This document shows positions 1 to 7,606 of a stretch of DNA of 64,000 bases, piece by piece (the stretch's first letter is position 1; every line of letters begins with the position of its first letter). Source of the stretch: Allobosea sp. Root483D1 (GTDB lineage Bacteria > Pseudomonadota > Alphaproteobacteria > Rhizobiales > Beijerinckiaceae); contig NZ_LMJW01000001.1 in NCBI RefSeq assembly GCF_001429505.1, positions 560,606-624,605 of the forward strand, read 5' to 3'. Under the pieces are notes generated by a model that ran no database searches, was not told the DNA's origin, and worked only from the letters and a program-made list of their open reading frames with translations. Both the position numbers and the translations under genes were made by a program.

Positions 1-46
1 GGTGCCAACGCTCGATCTTGCCCTGCGTCTGCGGATGGTACCTCAT
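1..46 (-). pseudogene. IS3-family transposase OrfB, internal-deletion remnant (cut by window edge)
   Basis: The minus strand from the ATG at 46 reads M-R-Y-H-P-Q-T-Q-G-K-I-E-R-W-H and runs off the window. HPQTQGKIERWH is a well-known stretch near the C-terminal part of the DDE integrase core of IS3-family OrfB proteins. In intact relatives the start Met-Arg-Tyr is followed by roughly 200 residues before this motif, so codon 3 appears fused directly to the late catalytic region. The ATG overlaps the orfA stop (ATGA), as expected for an orfA-orfB pair. The protein cannot be an active transposase. That this is an internal deletion rests on remembered family sequence. Confidence 0.75.
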
Positions 47-290
47 GTGTCGTCCTCCCCATCCGCCAGCATGCTTTTTTTGAGCAGGCGGCTTTCCAGG
101 GTCAGATCGGCCACGGCCTCCTTCAGCGCCTGTGCCTCACGGCGCAGGTCCCTCACCTCGTCGGACGTCGCCGCGCGCGCCGTGTCACCGGCGAGCCGGC
201 GCTTGTCGGCATCGAGGAACTCCTTCGACCAGCCGTAATACATCGACGCGGCGATCCCCCCCGCGCCGGCACAGCTCGGCGATGCTCTGC
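43..290 (-). pseudogene. IS3-family transposase OrfA, frameshifted 3' part
   Basis: From the Met at 243 the frame gives MYYGWSKEFLDADKRRLAGD and continues with a leucine-rich heptad segment to a stop at 43, matching the C-terminal half of IS3-family OrfA proteins. Just upstream the homologous QSIAELCRR segment of the helix-turn-helix lies in another frame. The shift falls in a run of seven G's around 254-260 on this strand, where one extra base separates the two parts. No convincing N-terminus follows beyond about 290. With the orfB deletion next to it, this is a dead element fragment. Confidence 0.75.
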
Positions 291-464
291 GCGCGGCCGC
301 TCCTGATGCGCCCGCACCATCAGCGGCGATCGGCCAAGCGCCTCGCAGGCGTTTGGCGCGTTGGCCGAGACGCGTTGAACTTTCGGATCAGGTGACGAGC
401 AGGCTTGCGCTGAGTGAGGAGCTTGCCCTGAGTCGAGGCGGCCCTTCCGGGACGCTCTTTTCGC

Positions 465-1163
465 TCAGGGCGAGCGCCCGATCAGCCGATCCTCGACGTT
501 CTGAAGATGCCGGCGCATCGCGTCGGCGGCCCCCGCGGGTTCCCGGTGAGCGATGGCGTCGACGATCCGGTCGTGGTCGTCGAAACTATGGTGATCGGCG
601 GGCGGGCTGCTGTGGCTCGGCCGCGGCCGCCCCCAGGTAACGGCGCGGCGCACGGCGTTCAGCGTTTCGAGCAGTGCGAGCAGGATCGGATTATGCGCAG
701 CCTCGGCGATCTGATGGTGGAAGCGCGCGTCGTAAGCCTCGTACTCACGCCAGGTCGTCGAAGCGCGGCAAGCGCTGTTCAGTTCGGCGAGCGTGGTGAC
801 CTCGCCAGCAGTGGCGTTGACCGCGGCGAGGCGGGCGAGTTCAGGCTCGAGGCCGATGCGCGCCTTCATCACCTGAATCGGATTGCTGCGCTGCGCCAGG
901 TCCGAGACGTCCAGCAATTGCGGCGGCCGCTGCCCGACGAAGGTGCCCTTGCCGACACGGCGCCAAAGCTGGCCCTCGCGCTCAAGCACTGCCAGGCCCT
1001 TGCGCAGTTCGGCGCGTTTGACCCCGAGGAGTTCGGCGAGTTCTCGCTCCGGCGGCAGACGCCCGTCATCCGGCAGTCTCGCGGCAGCGAGAAAACCATA
1101 GAGCTGCGTCATGACGCCCGAGACGGCGGTATCGGGTGAAGAATTGACCGTCTGATCCATCAT
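465..1163 (-). CDS. GntR-family (FadR/FCD subfamily) transcriptional regulator
   Basis: Predicted 232-residue repressor or activator. An N-terminal winged helix occupies about residues 12-80 (LPPERELAELLGVKRAELRK recognition region, followed by a GKGTFV wing). A C-terminal all-helical FCD ligand domain spans about 100-225, with the D-x3-H pair YDARFHH typical of its metal site. The frame could start as far up as 1244, but that overlaps the inverted repeats at 1219-1265, so the Met-Met pair at 1163/1160 is preferred. It is divergent from the ABC importer and FAH-family operon at 1391-5618 and most likely regulates it in response to the imported compound or a breakdown product. The effector cannot be read from sequence. 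Confidence 0.9.
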   Translation of the reverse strand: MMDQTVNSSPDTAVSGVMTQLYGFLAAARLPDDGRLPPERELAELLGVKRAELRKGLAVLEREGQLWRRVGKGTFVGQRPPQLLDVSDLAQRSNPIQVMKARIGLEPELARLAAVNATAGEVTTLAELNSACRASTTWREYEAYDARFHHQIAEAAHNPILLALLETLNAVRRAVTWGRPRPSHSSPPADHHSFDDHDRIVDAIAHREPAGAADAMRRHLQNVEDRLIGRSP

Positions 1164-1218
1164 GCGGCGTCCGGCAGTGAATGACAGCACCTTGATTTCA
1201 CGAATGGGCGACGATTTC

Positions 1219-1265
1219 AACCATTTTGAGATTGGTTGAAACAATCCGGCTTTTTAAGCCGGATT
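1219..1265. promoter_or_regulatory. candidate operator: nested inverted repeats between GntR gene and importer operon
   Basis: Two symmetrical elements lie close together. AACCA (1219-1223) pairs with TGGTT (1233-1237). AATCCGGCTT (1243-1252) pairs perfectly with AAGCCGGATT (1256-1265) across a 3-base spacer. They sit in the divergent intergenic region, about 55-100 bp upstream of the preferred regulator start and about 125-170 bp upstream of the binding-protein gene. A TTGACA at 1294-1299 could be a -35 box for the rightward operon, though no good -10 follows. The second repeat could also form a hairpin in RNA. An operator role is inferred from position. Confidence 0.4.
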
Positions 1266-1390
1266 TCTTACCCGTTAGGAGATTATCTCGGCCTTGACAG
1301 GATCAATCCGCACCATGACACTGCCCAAAATAAAATTGGTTGCGACCAGATCGCGCAAAAAGACCAAACAGAACTCTGGGAGGAGTCGTC

Positions 1391-2383
1391 ATGAAGCTCT
1401 TGGGAAGAAGGCTGCCCGCCGTGCTCGCCGCCGCCGTCGCGGCCGCCTTGACGATCGGGAGCGTGGCCGCGCAGGCGCAAGGCAAGGTCCGGGTGGCGCT
1501 CGGAGACGTGCTGTCGACCGAGACGCTTGCGATGATCATCGCGCTCGAGCGCGCCAAGGAGAAGGGCGTCGACTATCAGGTGACGCATTTCTCGAAGGAG
1601 GATCTCGCCATCCAGGCCGTGATCAATGGCCAGGCTGACCTGGGCATCGGCACGCCCTATGCGGTCGTGCAGAAGAGCAAGGCGCCGCTGCGCGTGCTCT
1701 TCCAGGGCACGCGCCTCGTCTTTTTCCCGGTCGCCGACAAGTCCTACAAATCGTGGAAGGACATGGCCGGCCAGCCGATCACGTTCCATGCCCGTGCGAC
1801 GGGGACGGAAGCCATCGGCAACATCATCGCCAAGCGCGAAGGCATCCAGTTCGGCGAGCGCAGCTATGTGCCCGGTTCCGAGAACCGGATCATCGGCATG
1901 ATGAAAGGCCAGATCAAAGCCACCATCGTCGATCTCGCCAACAAGAACCTGCTGCTCGAGAAGGCGGGCGACCGCTTCCACGTTCTTCCCGGCGTCAGCG
2001 AACCCGCTTCCGACGAGACATTGTTCGGGCAGATCGACTGGATCAAGAAGAACGAAAAGCAGGTGGACGTCATCGTCACCGAGTTCCTGCGGCTCTGGCA
2101 GGAAATGGCGGCCAATCCCGGAATCGTCGAGCAGGAGCGCACCAAACGCAAGCTGATGGCCGACCAACCCAAGGAGGTGCTGGAGGGCATCACCAAATTC
2201 TACACGATGGCGACCAAGGAAGGCGTCTATGCACCGACCGGCGGCAGCGCCGAAATCGCGAGGGCCGATTTCGAGTTTTACGCCGAGGCCGGACAGATGC
2301 AGGGGCCGGCTGCGGAGCTGAAGGTCGAGGACTTCTGGTATCTCGCGCCGCTCGAGCGGGCACGCAAGGCATTGGGCAGCTAG
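1391..2383 (+). CDS. NitT/TauT-type ABC transporter substrate-binding protein
   Basis: A 330-residue periplasmic binding protein. It starts at ATG 1391, preceded by GGGAGGAG at a good distance; an in-frame upstream ATG at 1340 would spoil the signal peptide. Residues 1-29 form a classic signal peptide (MKLLGRR, alanine-rich core, AQAQ cleavage region). The mature part has the two-lobe SsuA/TauA/NMT1 pattern, with VINGQADLGIGTPYAVVQKS lining the ligand cleft. It is the first gene of an operon with two permeases, one ATPase and an FAH-family hydrolase. The ligand is unknown; the hydrolase suggests an organic acid or aromatic-derived compound rather than nitrate or taurine. Confidence 0.88.
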   Translation: MKLLGRRLPAVLAAAVAAALTIGSVAAQAQGKVRVALGDVLSTETLAMIIALERAKEKGVDYQVTHFSKEDLAIQAVINGQADLGIGTPYAVVQKSKAPLRVLFQGTRLVFFPVADKSYKSWKDMAGQPITFHARATGTEAIGNIIAKREGIQFGERSYVPGSENRIIGMMKGQIKATIVDLANKNLLLEKAGDRFHVLPGVSEPASDETLFGQIDWIKKNEKQVDVIVTEFLRLWQEMAANPGIVEQERTKRKLMADQPKEVLEGITKFYTMATKEGVYAPTGGSAEIARADFEFYAEAGQMQGPAAELKVEDFWYLAPLERARKALGS

Positions 2384-2476
2384 GCCGAGTTCGCGCCTGC
2401 CCAGCCGATCGGCATGCCGGGCGATGACGGCCCGACATGCCCCTCCTTGCGGCTCTCACAAGCGGAGGGACCTCCC

Positions 2477-3295
2477 TTGCAGATTTCCGACCTTGCCACC
2501 GCCCTCCCGACACGCCGTGAACCTCCGGCCAGCTACTGGCGCGATGCGCTGATCCACCCGCTCGTACTGCGTCTGGTTTCCTTCGCGGCGGTGTTGGCGC
2601 TCTGGGAATATGCCGGGCGGATTCCGCTGAGCCCGGCCTTCCCGACCTTTCTGGAGACGCTGGGCGGGCTTGGCGCGATCATCGCCGACGGAACCCTGTT
2701 CAAGGCCTTCCTGATCACGCTCCATCCGCTTGTCATCGGTCTCGCCGCCTCGGTCCTGCTCGGCGTGGCGCTCGGCGTCCTGATGGGTCTGCACGAGCCT
2801 TCAGAATGGCTGATCGCGCCGATCTTCGTGATCGCCCAAGCGGCGCCGCTGGCCGCGCTCATCCCGGTCCTGACCTTCGCCTATGGCATCGGGCTCACCG
2901 CCAAGATCATGACTGTCTGCATCATGGCGATGCCGGTCATCGTGCTGAACACGCTAGGCGCGGTGCGCAACACGCCAAAATCGCTACTGGAAATGGGCCG
3001 GTCCTTTCTCGCCACGCGCAGCCAGAGCATCCGCCTCGTCATCCTGCCCGCGGCGAGCCCGATGATCTTCGCCGGTCTCCGGCTCGGCTGCGCGGCCGCC
3101 TTCATCGGCGTGATCCTCGCCGAGTTGCTGATCACGCCGACCGGCATCGGTGACGTGATCTCCTACAACCAGTCGGTCGCCGACTATCCGAAGATGTACG
3201 CGGCCATTCTCGCCATCATCGTGTTCTCGGTCCTGTTCATCGAGCTGCTGGAGCGGATCGAGCTCACCCTGTTCCGACCGGAGAGCCGCGCATGA
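2477..3295 (+). CDS. NitT/TauT-type ABC transporter permease
   Basis: Inner-membrane permease of about 272 residues in the SsuC/TauC (BPD_transp_1) family. The proposed start is TTG at 2477, because GGAGGG lies at 2465-2470 with correct spacing. An in-frame ATG at 2414 has no ribosome site and would add 21 residues of unlikely sequence. About six hydrophobic segments are visible, and the EAA-type loop that docks the ATPase is recognisable near GRSFLATRSQSIRLVILP. The stop overlaps the ATG of the ATPase gene (ATGA), indicating translational coupling. This is one of two different permeases in the operon, so the importer is probably a heterodimer in the membrane. Confidence 0.88.
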   Translation: MQISDLATALPTRREPPASYWRDALIHPLVLRLVSFAAVLALWEYAGRIPLSPAFPTFLETLGGLGAIIADGTLFKAFLITLHPLVIGLAASVLLGVALGVLMGLHEPSEWLIAPIFVIAQAAPLAALIPVLTFAYGIGLTAKIMTVCIMAMPVIVLNTLGAVRNTPKSLLEMGRSFLATRSQSIRLVILPAASPMIFAGLRLGCAAAFIGVILAELLITPTGIGDVISYNQSVADYPKMYAAILAIIVFSVLFIELLERIELTLFRPESRA

Positions 3296-4119
3296 CGCCG
3301 ACCATCGCTCCTGCCGAACCACGGCAGCTGTCCGGCTCCGCGCCGATCCCGTCCCTCGCCGCGCGGCCGATCGTCGAGGTCAAGAGCGTCTCGAAGACCT
3401 ATCCGGGCGGCCTCGAGGCGCTCAGCGGTATCTCGCTGGATTTTCCGGAAGGGCGGCTGACGACCCTGCTCGGACCATCGGGCTGCGGCAAGACCACGCT
3501 CCTGAAGATCATCGCCGGCCTGATACCGGCCAGCGGCGGCCAGGTCTTCGTCGACGGCGCCGAGGTGAAGGGACCCGGCCCCGAACGCGCCTTCGTCTTC
3601 CAGGATTTCGCGCTGATGCCTTGGGCGAGCGTCATCCGCAATGTCGCCTTCGGGCTCGAATTGCGCGGCGTCGCCCATAGCGAGCGCGAGGCGATCGCCG
3701 AACGCCACATCGCGCGCGTCGGCCTCAAGGGCTTCGAGCAGAAATACCCGCATGAGCTCTCGGGCGGCATGCGCCAGCGCGTCGGTCTTGCCCGTGCGCT
3801 CGCGGTCGACGCCAAGGTCGTCCTGATGGACGAGCCGTTCTCGGCCGTTGATGAGCAGACGCGCCGCAAGTTCCAGGAGGAGTTGCTCGAACTCGTCGCC
3901 AACGAAGGCAAGTCGTTCATTTTCGTGACGCACAGCATCGAGGAGGCGGTCTATGTCTCGGACCGGATCGCGTTGCTATCGCGCCGGCCGAGCCGCGTCT
4001 CGGCAATCATCGAGCCGAAGATCGTGCGCGGCGGCGACCCGGAGAAGATCAGGCGCGACAGCGCCTATCTCGATGTCGTCGAGGATATCTGGCAGCAGCT
4101 CAAGCACTATCTGGATTAG
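3292..4119 (+). CDS. NitT/TauT-type ABC transporter ATP-binding protein
   Basis: A 275-residue ATPase of the SsuB/TauB family. The whole nucleotide-binding cassette is intact: Walker A GPSGCGKTT, Q-loop in VFQDFALMPW, signature LSGGMRQRVGLARAL, Walker B VVLMDEPFSAVD, and the H-loop FVTHSIEEAV. About 20 residues of proline/alanine-rich leader precede the domain. It starts inside the stop codon of the upstream permease gene and ends 9 bp before the second permease gene. It powers uptake of the ligand bound by the protein at 1391-2383. Confidence 0.93.
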   Translation: MTPTIAPAEPRQLSGSAPIPSLAARPIVEVKSVSKTYPGGLEALSGISLDFPEGRLTTLLGPSGCGKTTLLKIIAGLIPASGGQVFVDGAEVKGPGPERAFVFQDFALMPWASVIRNVAFGLELRGVAHSEREAIAERHIARVGLKGFEQKYPHELSGGMRQRVGLARALAVDAKVVLMDEPFSAVDEQTRRKFQEELLELVANEGKSFIFVTHSIEEAVYVSDRIALLSRRPSRVSAIIEPKIVRGGDPEKIRRDSAYLDVVEDIWQQLKHYLD

Positions 4120-4128
4120 GAGGCGGCC

Positions 4129-4881
4129 ATGGTCATTTCCGGCATCCGCCTTCCCATGATGACGTCACTCATCGTCTGGGCCGTGATCTGGGAGATCGTC
4201 GGCCATACCGACGCCGGCTTCATCCTGCCCCCGCTGTCGCGCATCATCTGGCGCGTCGTCGAGATCGTCCCGACCGCTTCATTCCTCGACGCGCTCTTGA
4301 TCACCGGCCGCGCCTTCCTGCTCGGCAATGCCATCGCGATCAGCGTCGGCGTCCCGCTCGGGATCGTGATGGGCCGCTCGGTCATCGCCGACCGGCTGCT
4401 CCTGCCCTGGGTGAACCTCTTCCTCTCGGCACCGCTCAGCGCGCTGGTCCCGGTGATCATGGTGCTGTTCGGGCTCGGTGAGACCACGATCGTCCTCGTC
4501 GTCGTGCTGTTTTCGATGTGGATCATCGTCCTCAACACCCGCGCCGGCATCCGCGCGATTTCGCCCTCGCTGGTCGAGATGGCGCGCAGCTTCGGCGCCA
4601 ATCGCTGGCAGGCTTTCAGCCGGATCTATCTCTGGGCGGCGCTGCCCGAAATCCTGGCCGGCATCCGGCTGGGCATGATCCGCGCCGTCAAAGGCGTGGT
4701 CATCGGGCAACTCCTCGTCTCCGTCGTCGGCTTCGGCACGCTCTTCGAGATCTACCAGTCGCATTTCCTGATGGAGCATTTCTGGGCGCTGCTGCTCGTG
4801 CTCTTCAGCTTCGCCTTCACCCTCAACGAGTTGCTGGCCCGGCTCGAACTTCGGTTCGGCTATTACGCCGCCTCGCGCTGA
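4129..4881 (+). CDS. second NitT/TauT-type ABC transporter permease
   Basis: A 250-residue inner-membrane permease of the same family as the one at 2477-3295 but clearly distinct from it. ATG 4129 follows AGGAGG at ideal spacing. Several long hydrophobic helices are present, and the EAA loop is seen around MARSFGANRWQAFSRIYLW. Together with the upstream permease, ATPase and binding protein it completes one importer. Most NitT/TauT systems use a single permease gene; two in one operon point to a heterodimeric channel, seen in some aromatic-acid and pyrimidine-precursor importers. Confidence 0.88.
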   Translation: MVISGIRLPMMTSLIVWAVIWEIVGHTDAGFILPPLSRIIWRVVEIVPTASFLDALLITGRAFLLGNAIAISVGVPLGIVMGRSVIADRLLLPWVNLFLSAPLSALVPVIMVLFGLGETTIVLVVVLFSMWIIVLNTRAGIRAISPSLVEMARSFGANRWQAFSRIYLWAALPEILAGIRLGMIRAVKGVVIGQLLVSVVGFGTLFEIYQSHFLMEHFWALLLVLFSFAFTLNELLARLELRFGYYAASR

Positions 4882-4913
4882 CCACCCCTCTTGCCAACCA
4901 AGGATCCCGCAAG

Positions 4914-5618
4914 ATGAACATCGCCACGCCTCAGAACCATGTCGTCCAGGCCCCGGCGCCGGTTTCGCTTCCCGTGCGCGGGACGCAAAGCCGCTTCCCG
5001 GTTCACCGCATCTATTGCGTCGGCCGCAACTACGCCGCCCACACGATCGAGATGGGTGGAGACCCGACCCGCGAGGCGCCCTTCTTCTTCCAGAAGAACC
5101 CCGACAACGTCGTCCTCGATGGCGGCGACTTCCCCTATCCGCCCCGCAGCAGCAATGTTCACCACGAAATCGAGATGATCGTTGCCCTCGCCAAGGGCGG
5201 CAAGGACATTGCCGTTGAGGACGCCCTCGACCATGTCTACGGCTATGCCGTCGGCCTCGACATGACCCGGCGCGACCTGCAGGACGAGTGCAAGAAGGCG
5301 AGCCGGCCCTGGGAGATCGGCAAGGCCTTCGAGCATTCAGCGCCGATGGGCGAGATCGTTCCGGCGAGCACGATCGGCCATCCCGAGAACGGGGCGATCT
5401 GGCTGAAGGTCAACGGCGAGATCCGCCAGCAGGGCGACCTCAACCACATGATCTGGAAGGTGCCGGAGATGATCTCCTATCTCTCCGGCCTATTCGAGCT
5501 GCAGCCGGGCGACCTGATCATGTCGGGCACTCCCTCCGGCGTCGGCGCGATCTTGCGCGGCGATGTGATGGAAGGTCATATCGAGGGCATCGGCACCTTG
5601 CACACCAAGGTGGTCTGA
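4914..5618 (+). CDS. fumarylacetoacetate hydrolase family protein (acylpyruvase/fumarylpyruvate hydrolase-like)
   Basis: A 234-residue enzyme that hydrolyses a carbon-carbon bond in 2,4-diketo acids. The fold signature is clear: IYCVGRNYAAH near residue 30, the metal-binding HHEIEMIVAL near 83, GLDMTRRDLQ near 117, and the terminal MSGTPSGVGAI loop. Length and motifs are closer to fumarylpyruvate hydrolase (NagK-like) and acylpyruvases than to full-length FAA hydrolase. ATG 4914 follows AAGGA by about ten bases; a much longer frame reaching upstream overlaps the permease gene and is spurious. It is the last gene of the importer operon, so it probably acts on the imported compound or a derivative. 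The exact substrate is not determinable here. Confidence 0.85.
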   Translation: MNIATPQNHVVQAPAPVSLPVRGTQSRFPVHRIYCVGRNYAAHTIEMGGDPTREAPFFFQKNPDNVVLDGGDFPYPPRSSNVHHEIEMIVALAKGGKDIAVEDALDHVYGYAVGLDMTRRDLQDECKKASRPWEIGKAFEHSAPMGEIVPASTIGHPENGAIWLKVNGEIRQQGDLNHMIWKVPEMISYLSGLFELQPGDLIMSGTPSGVGAILRGDVMEGHIEGIGTLHTKVV

Positions 5619-5744
5619 GCAGCGACGAATCCAGCAATATCACGCCGAGGGCTGCGTGATCAGGCCCTCGGCCGGCGAGCCGCATCTGCTCGACCATACC
5701 GGCCTGCTCTCGTCTTCGACAACCATGCGCAGAGAAGGCTGAGA

Positions 5745-5778
5745 TCTAGATTCCGCTTCGTACGAGGCGGGATCTAGA
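5745..5778. repeat. 34-bp inverted repeat in a 352-bp gene-free stretch (5619-5970)
   Basis: TCTAGATTCCGCTTCG pairs with CGAGGCGGGATCTAGA across only two bases, with two G-T (G-U in RNA) positions. It could end transcription of the operon upstream, although no T-run follows, or it may be a protein-binding palindrome or repeat unit. No open reading frame in the rest of 5619-5970 looks real. Confidence 0.5.
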
Positions 5779-5970
5779 AGCGCCCGCCAATTGCGGAATG
5801 TGCGGAACGGAAGACCCCGGCCCCGTCAGCGATCAAGTGAGCTGCTCATCATCACAAAACCTGCCAAGCAGTTCCAGCCTCCGGCTGCGCTCCCTTATCG
5901 CCAAACTGAGCCGCCGGGAATCGGACGTTCCAGACGTCCAGAAAGGGCCATTTCAGCGGTTGGGCTGCTA

Positions 5971-6195
5971 TTAGCCTCGGGTCCTGCGGGTCAACCGGAG
6001 GAGTTCGCTGGGCTCAACACCCAAAGCGTCTGCGATCAGGCCAAGGACCGTAACGCTCGCAGAAACATCTGCCCGCTCAACAGCTCCGACGTAGCGGCTA
6101 TTGATCCCCGCCCGTTCGGCGAGTCCCTCCTGCGTCAGCTGACGTTCACGCAACAGGCGGTGCAGATTTGCGGCCAGGACATCCTTGAGATCCAT
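5971..6195 (-). CDS. small XRE-family helix-turn-helix regulator
   Basis: A 74-residue protein that is essentially a single Cro/C1-type DNA-binding domain. The helix-turn-helix is plain in LTQEGLAERAGINSRYVGAV, followed by the typical third and fourth helices LGLIADALGVEPSELL. The frame is open further upstream through the tRNA, but that part is meaningless; Met at 6195 (MDLKDVLAANLHRLL) is the natural start. No partner toxin or effector gene is adjacent. It lies 276 bp downstream of the tRNA-Thr 3' end, a common place for integrated DNA, so it may be a relic of a lost element or a stand-alone regulator. Its target is unknown. Confidence 0.7.
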   Translation of the reverse strand: MDLKDVLAANLHRLLRERQLTQEGLAERAGINSRYVGAVERADVSASVTVLGLIADALGVEPSELLRLTRRTRG

Positions 6196-6217
6196 GGGCG
6201 CCACAAGCGGCACATGA

Positions 6218-6244
6218 GAACGATCGACCCCGGAATGATCGTTC
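6218..6244. promoter_or_regulatory. candidate XRE operator (8-bp inverted repeat)
   Basis: GAACGATC (6218-6225) and GATCGTTC (6237-6244) are perfect inverted copies separated by 11 bp. They lie 23-49 bp upstream of the XRE gene start, where an autoregulatory site would be expected. The rest of 6245-6471 holds no recognisable gene. Confidence 0.35.
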
Positions 6245-6471
6245 CGCCGAACGCGGCGCCGGCAGCCGCGATGTTCAAAACTGGGAAAATTAGCGCGTTT
6301 GATGCGAACACCTGCGCCAGTCCGCAGCCCGGGAATCGACCGTGCGCAAGGGGGTGGGCAGTGGCTGAAACTCGAAACTTCGTGATTCGCTATCAGCGCC
6401 GAAAAGCCCGGCGCTGCCGGCTCTCGTGTCCTGAACCCGACCGGGCAGAGACTAAAAATCGAGCTAAGCGA

Positions 6472-6547
6472 TGGTGCCGCAAGAGGGATTCGAACCCCCG
6501 ACCCCCTCATTACGAATGAGGTGCTCTACCAGCTGAGCTATTGCGGC
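6472..6547 (-). tRNA. tRNA-Thr (anticodon CGT)
   Basis: The minus strand folds into a full cloverleaf. The acceptor is GCCGCAA paired with TTGCGGC, the D-arm lies around AGCTCAGCTGGTAGAGC, and the anticodon stem CCTCA/TGAGG carries loop TTCGTAA (anticodon CGT, reading ACG). The T-arm has GGTTCGAATCC, and CCA is encoded at 6474-6472. Its 3' end faces the sparse XRE-containing stretch. Confidence 0.96.
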
Positions 6548-6661
6548 GACGGGTGGGGCTGTATCAGTCCGACCCCGTTTTGACAAGGCAGGCAGGCGCC
6601 GCCTCGCACCAGAATTCACGCCTGACTGCGCAATACCGTGGGATCGTGCGAGCCCCTGCCC

Positions 6662-7606
6662 TCACCCCTTCTTCAGCTTCTCCGTCTCGGCCTTCTCCTG
6701 GCCGAGCGCGACGATGCCGCGGCGGATGGTGCGGGTGCGGGTGAAGTGCTTGTGCAGGGTCTCGCCGTCGCCATAGCGGATGGCGCGGGTGAGCAGTGCC
6801 AGATCCTCGTTGAAGCGGCCGAGCATCTCCAGCACCGCCTCCTTGTTGGCAAGGAAGACGTCGCGCCACATGGTCGGGTCGCTCGCCGCGATGCGGGTGA
6901 AGTCGCGGAAGCCGCCGGCGGAGAACTTGATCACCTCCGATTGCGTCACCGCCGCCAGATCCTCGGCGGTGCCGACGATGTTGTAGGCGATCAGATGCGG
7001 CAGATGGCTGGTGATGGCGAGGACGAGGTCATGATGCTGCGAGCCCATCACCTCGACGATCGCCGCCATGCCCTCCCAGAACTGGCGGGTGCGGGCGATC
7101 GCGGCCTCATCCGTGCCGGGCGGCGGCGTCAGGATGCACCAGCGGTTGAGGAAGAGGCTGGGGAAGCCGGCATCGGGCCCGGAATTCTCGGTGCCGGCGA
7201 CCGGATGGGCCGGGACGAAATGCACGCCCTCGGGCAGATGTGGGCTCACCGCCTCGACGACGGCATGCTTGACCGAGCCAACGTCGGAGAGGATCGCACC
7301 GGTTTTCAGCACGCTGGCGATCTCGGCCGCGACCGCGCCGCAGGCGCCGACCGGCACGCAGAGCACGATATGGTCGGCATCGCGGGCCGCCTCGGCTGCG
7401 CTCTCGGCAACCTCATGGCCGAGATCGAGCTCGCGCGCCCTGCGCCGGACATCGGCGTCGGCGTCGCTCAGCACGATATGGCCGGCGAGATTGAGCTCCC
7501 TGGCCGCATGCGCGATCGATGAGCCGATCAGGCCGATGCCGATGATGGCGAGCCGCCCGAACAGCGGCTCGTCGCGGCGCGGCGCGAAGCTTTCCGGCGC
7601 GCTCAC
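6662..7606 (-). CDS. tyrC: prephenate/arogenate dehydrogenase (TyrA family)
   Basis: A 314-residue NAD(P)-dependent enzyme that oxidatively decarboxylates prephenate or arogenate in tyrosine synthesis. The dinucleotide fold begins with [16 protein letters not shown] near residue 20, and the substrate loop [14 protein letters not shown] is present. The C-terminal helical dimerisation part is complete, and no chorismate mutase or ACT domain is fused. The start is GTG 7606, whose last two bases overlap the TGA of the aminotransferase gene (GTGA), so the two are translationally coupled; the longer frame upstream is a shadow of that gene. It is the last gene of the mutase-aminotransferase-dehydrogenase operon. 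Whether prephenate or arogenate is preferred cannot be read. Confidence 0.92.
   Translation of the reverse strand: MSAPESFAPRRDEPLFGRLAIIGIGLIGSSIAHAARELNLAGHIVLSDADADVRRRARELDLGHEVAESAAEAARDADHIVLCVPVGACGAVAAEIASVLKTGAILSDVGSVKHAVVEAVSPHLPEGVHFVPAHPVAGTENSGPDAGFPSLFLNRWCILTPPPGTDEAAIARTRQFWEGMAAIVEVMGSQHHDLVLAITSHLPHLIAYNIVGTAEDLAAVTQSEVIKFSAGGFRDFTRIAASDPTMWRDVFLANKEAVLEMLGRFNEDLALLTRAIRYGDGETLHKHFTRTRTIRRGIVALGQEKAETEKLKKG

Noticed and set aside
5971-6510. Long version of the XRE protein starting inside the tRNA
   Set aside because: The extra 105 residues translate the tRNA and intergenic DNA; the domain begins at 6195.
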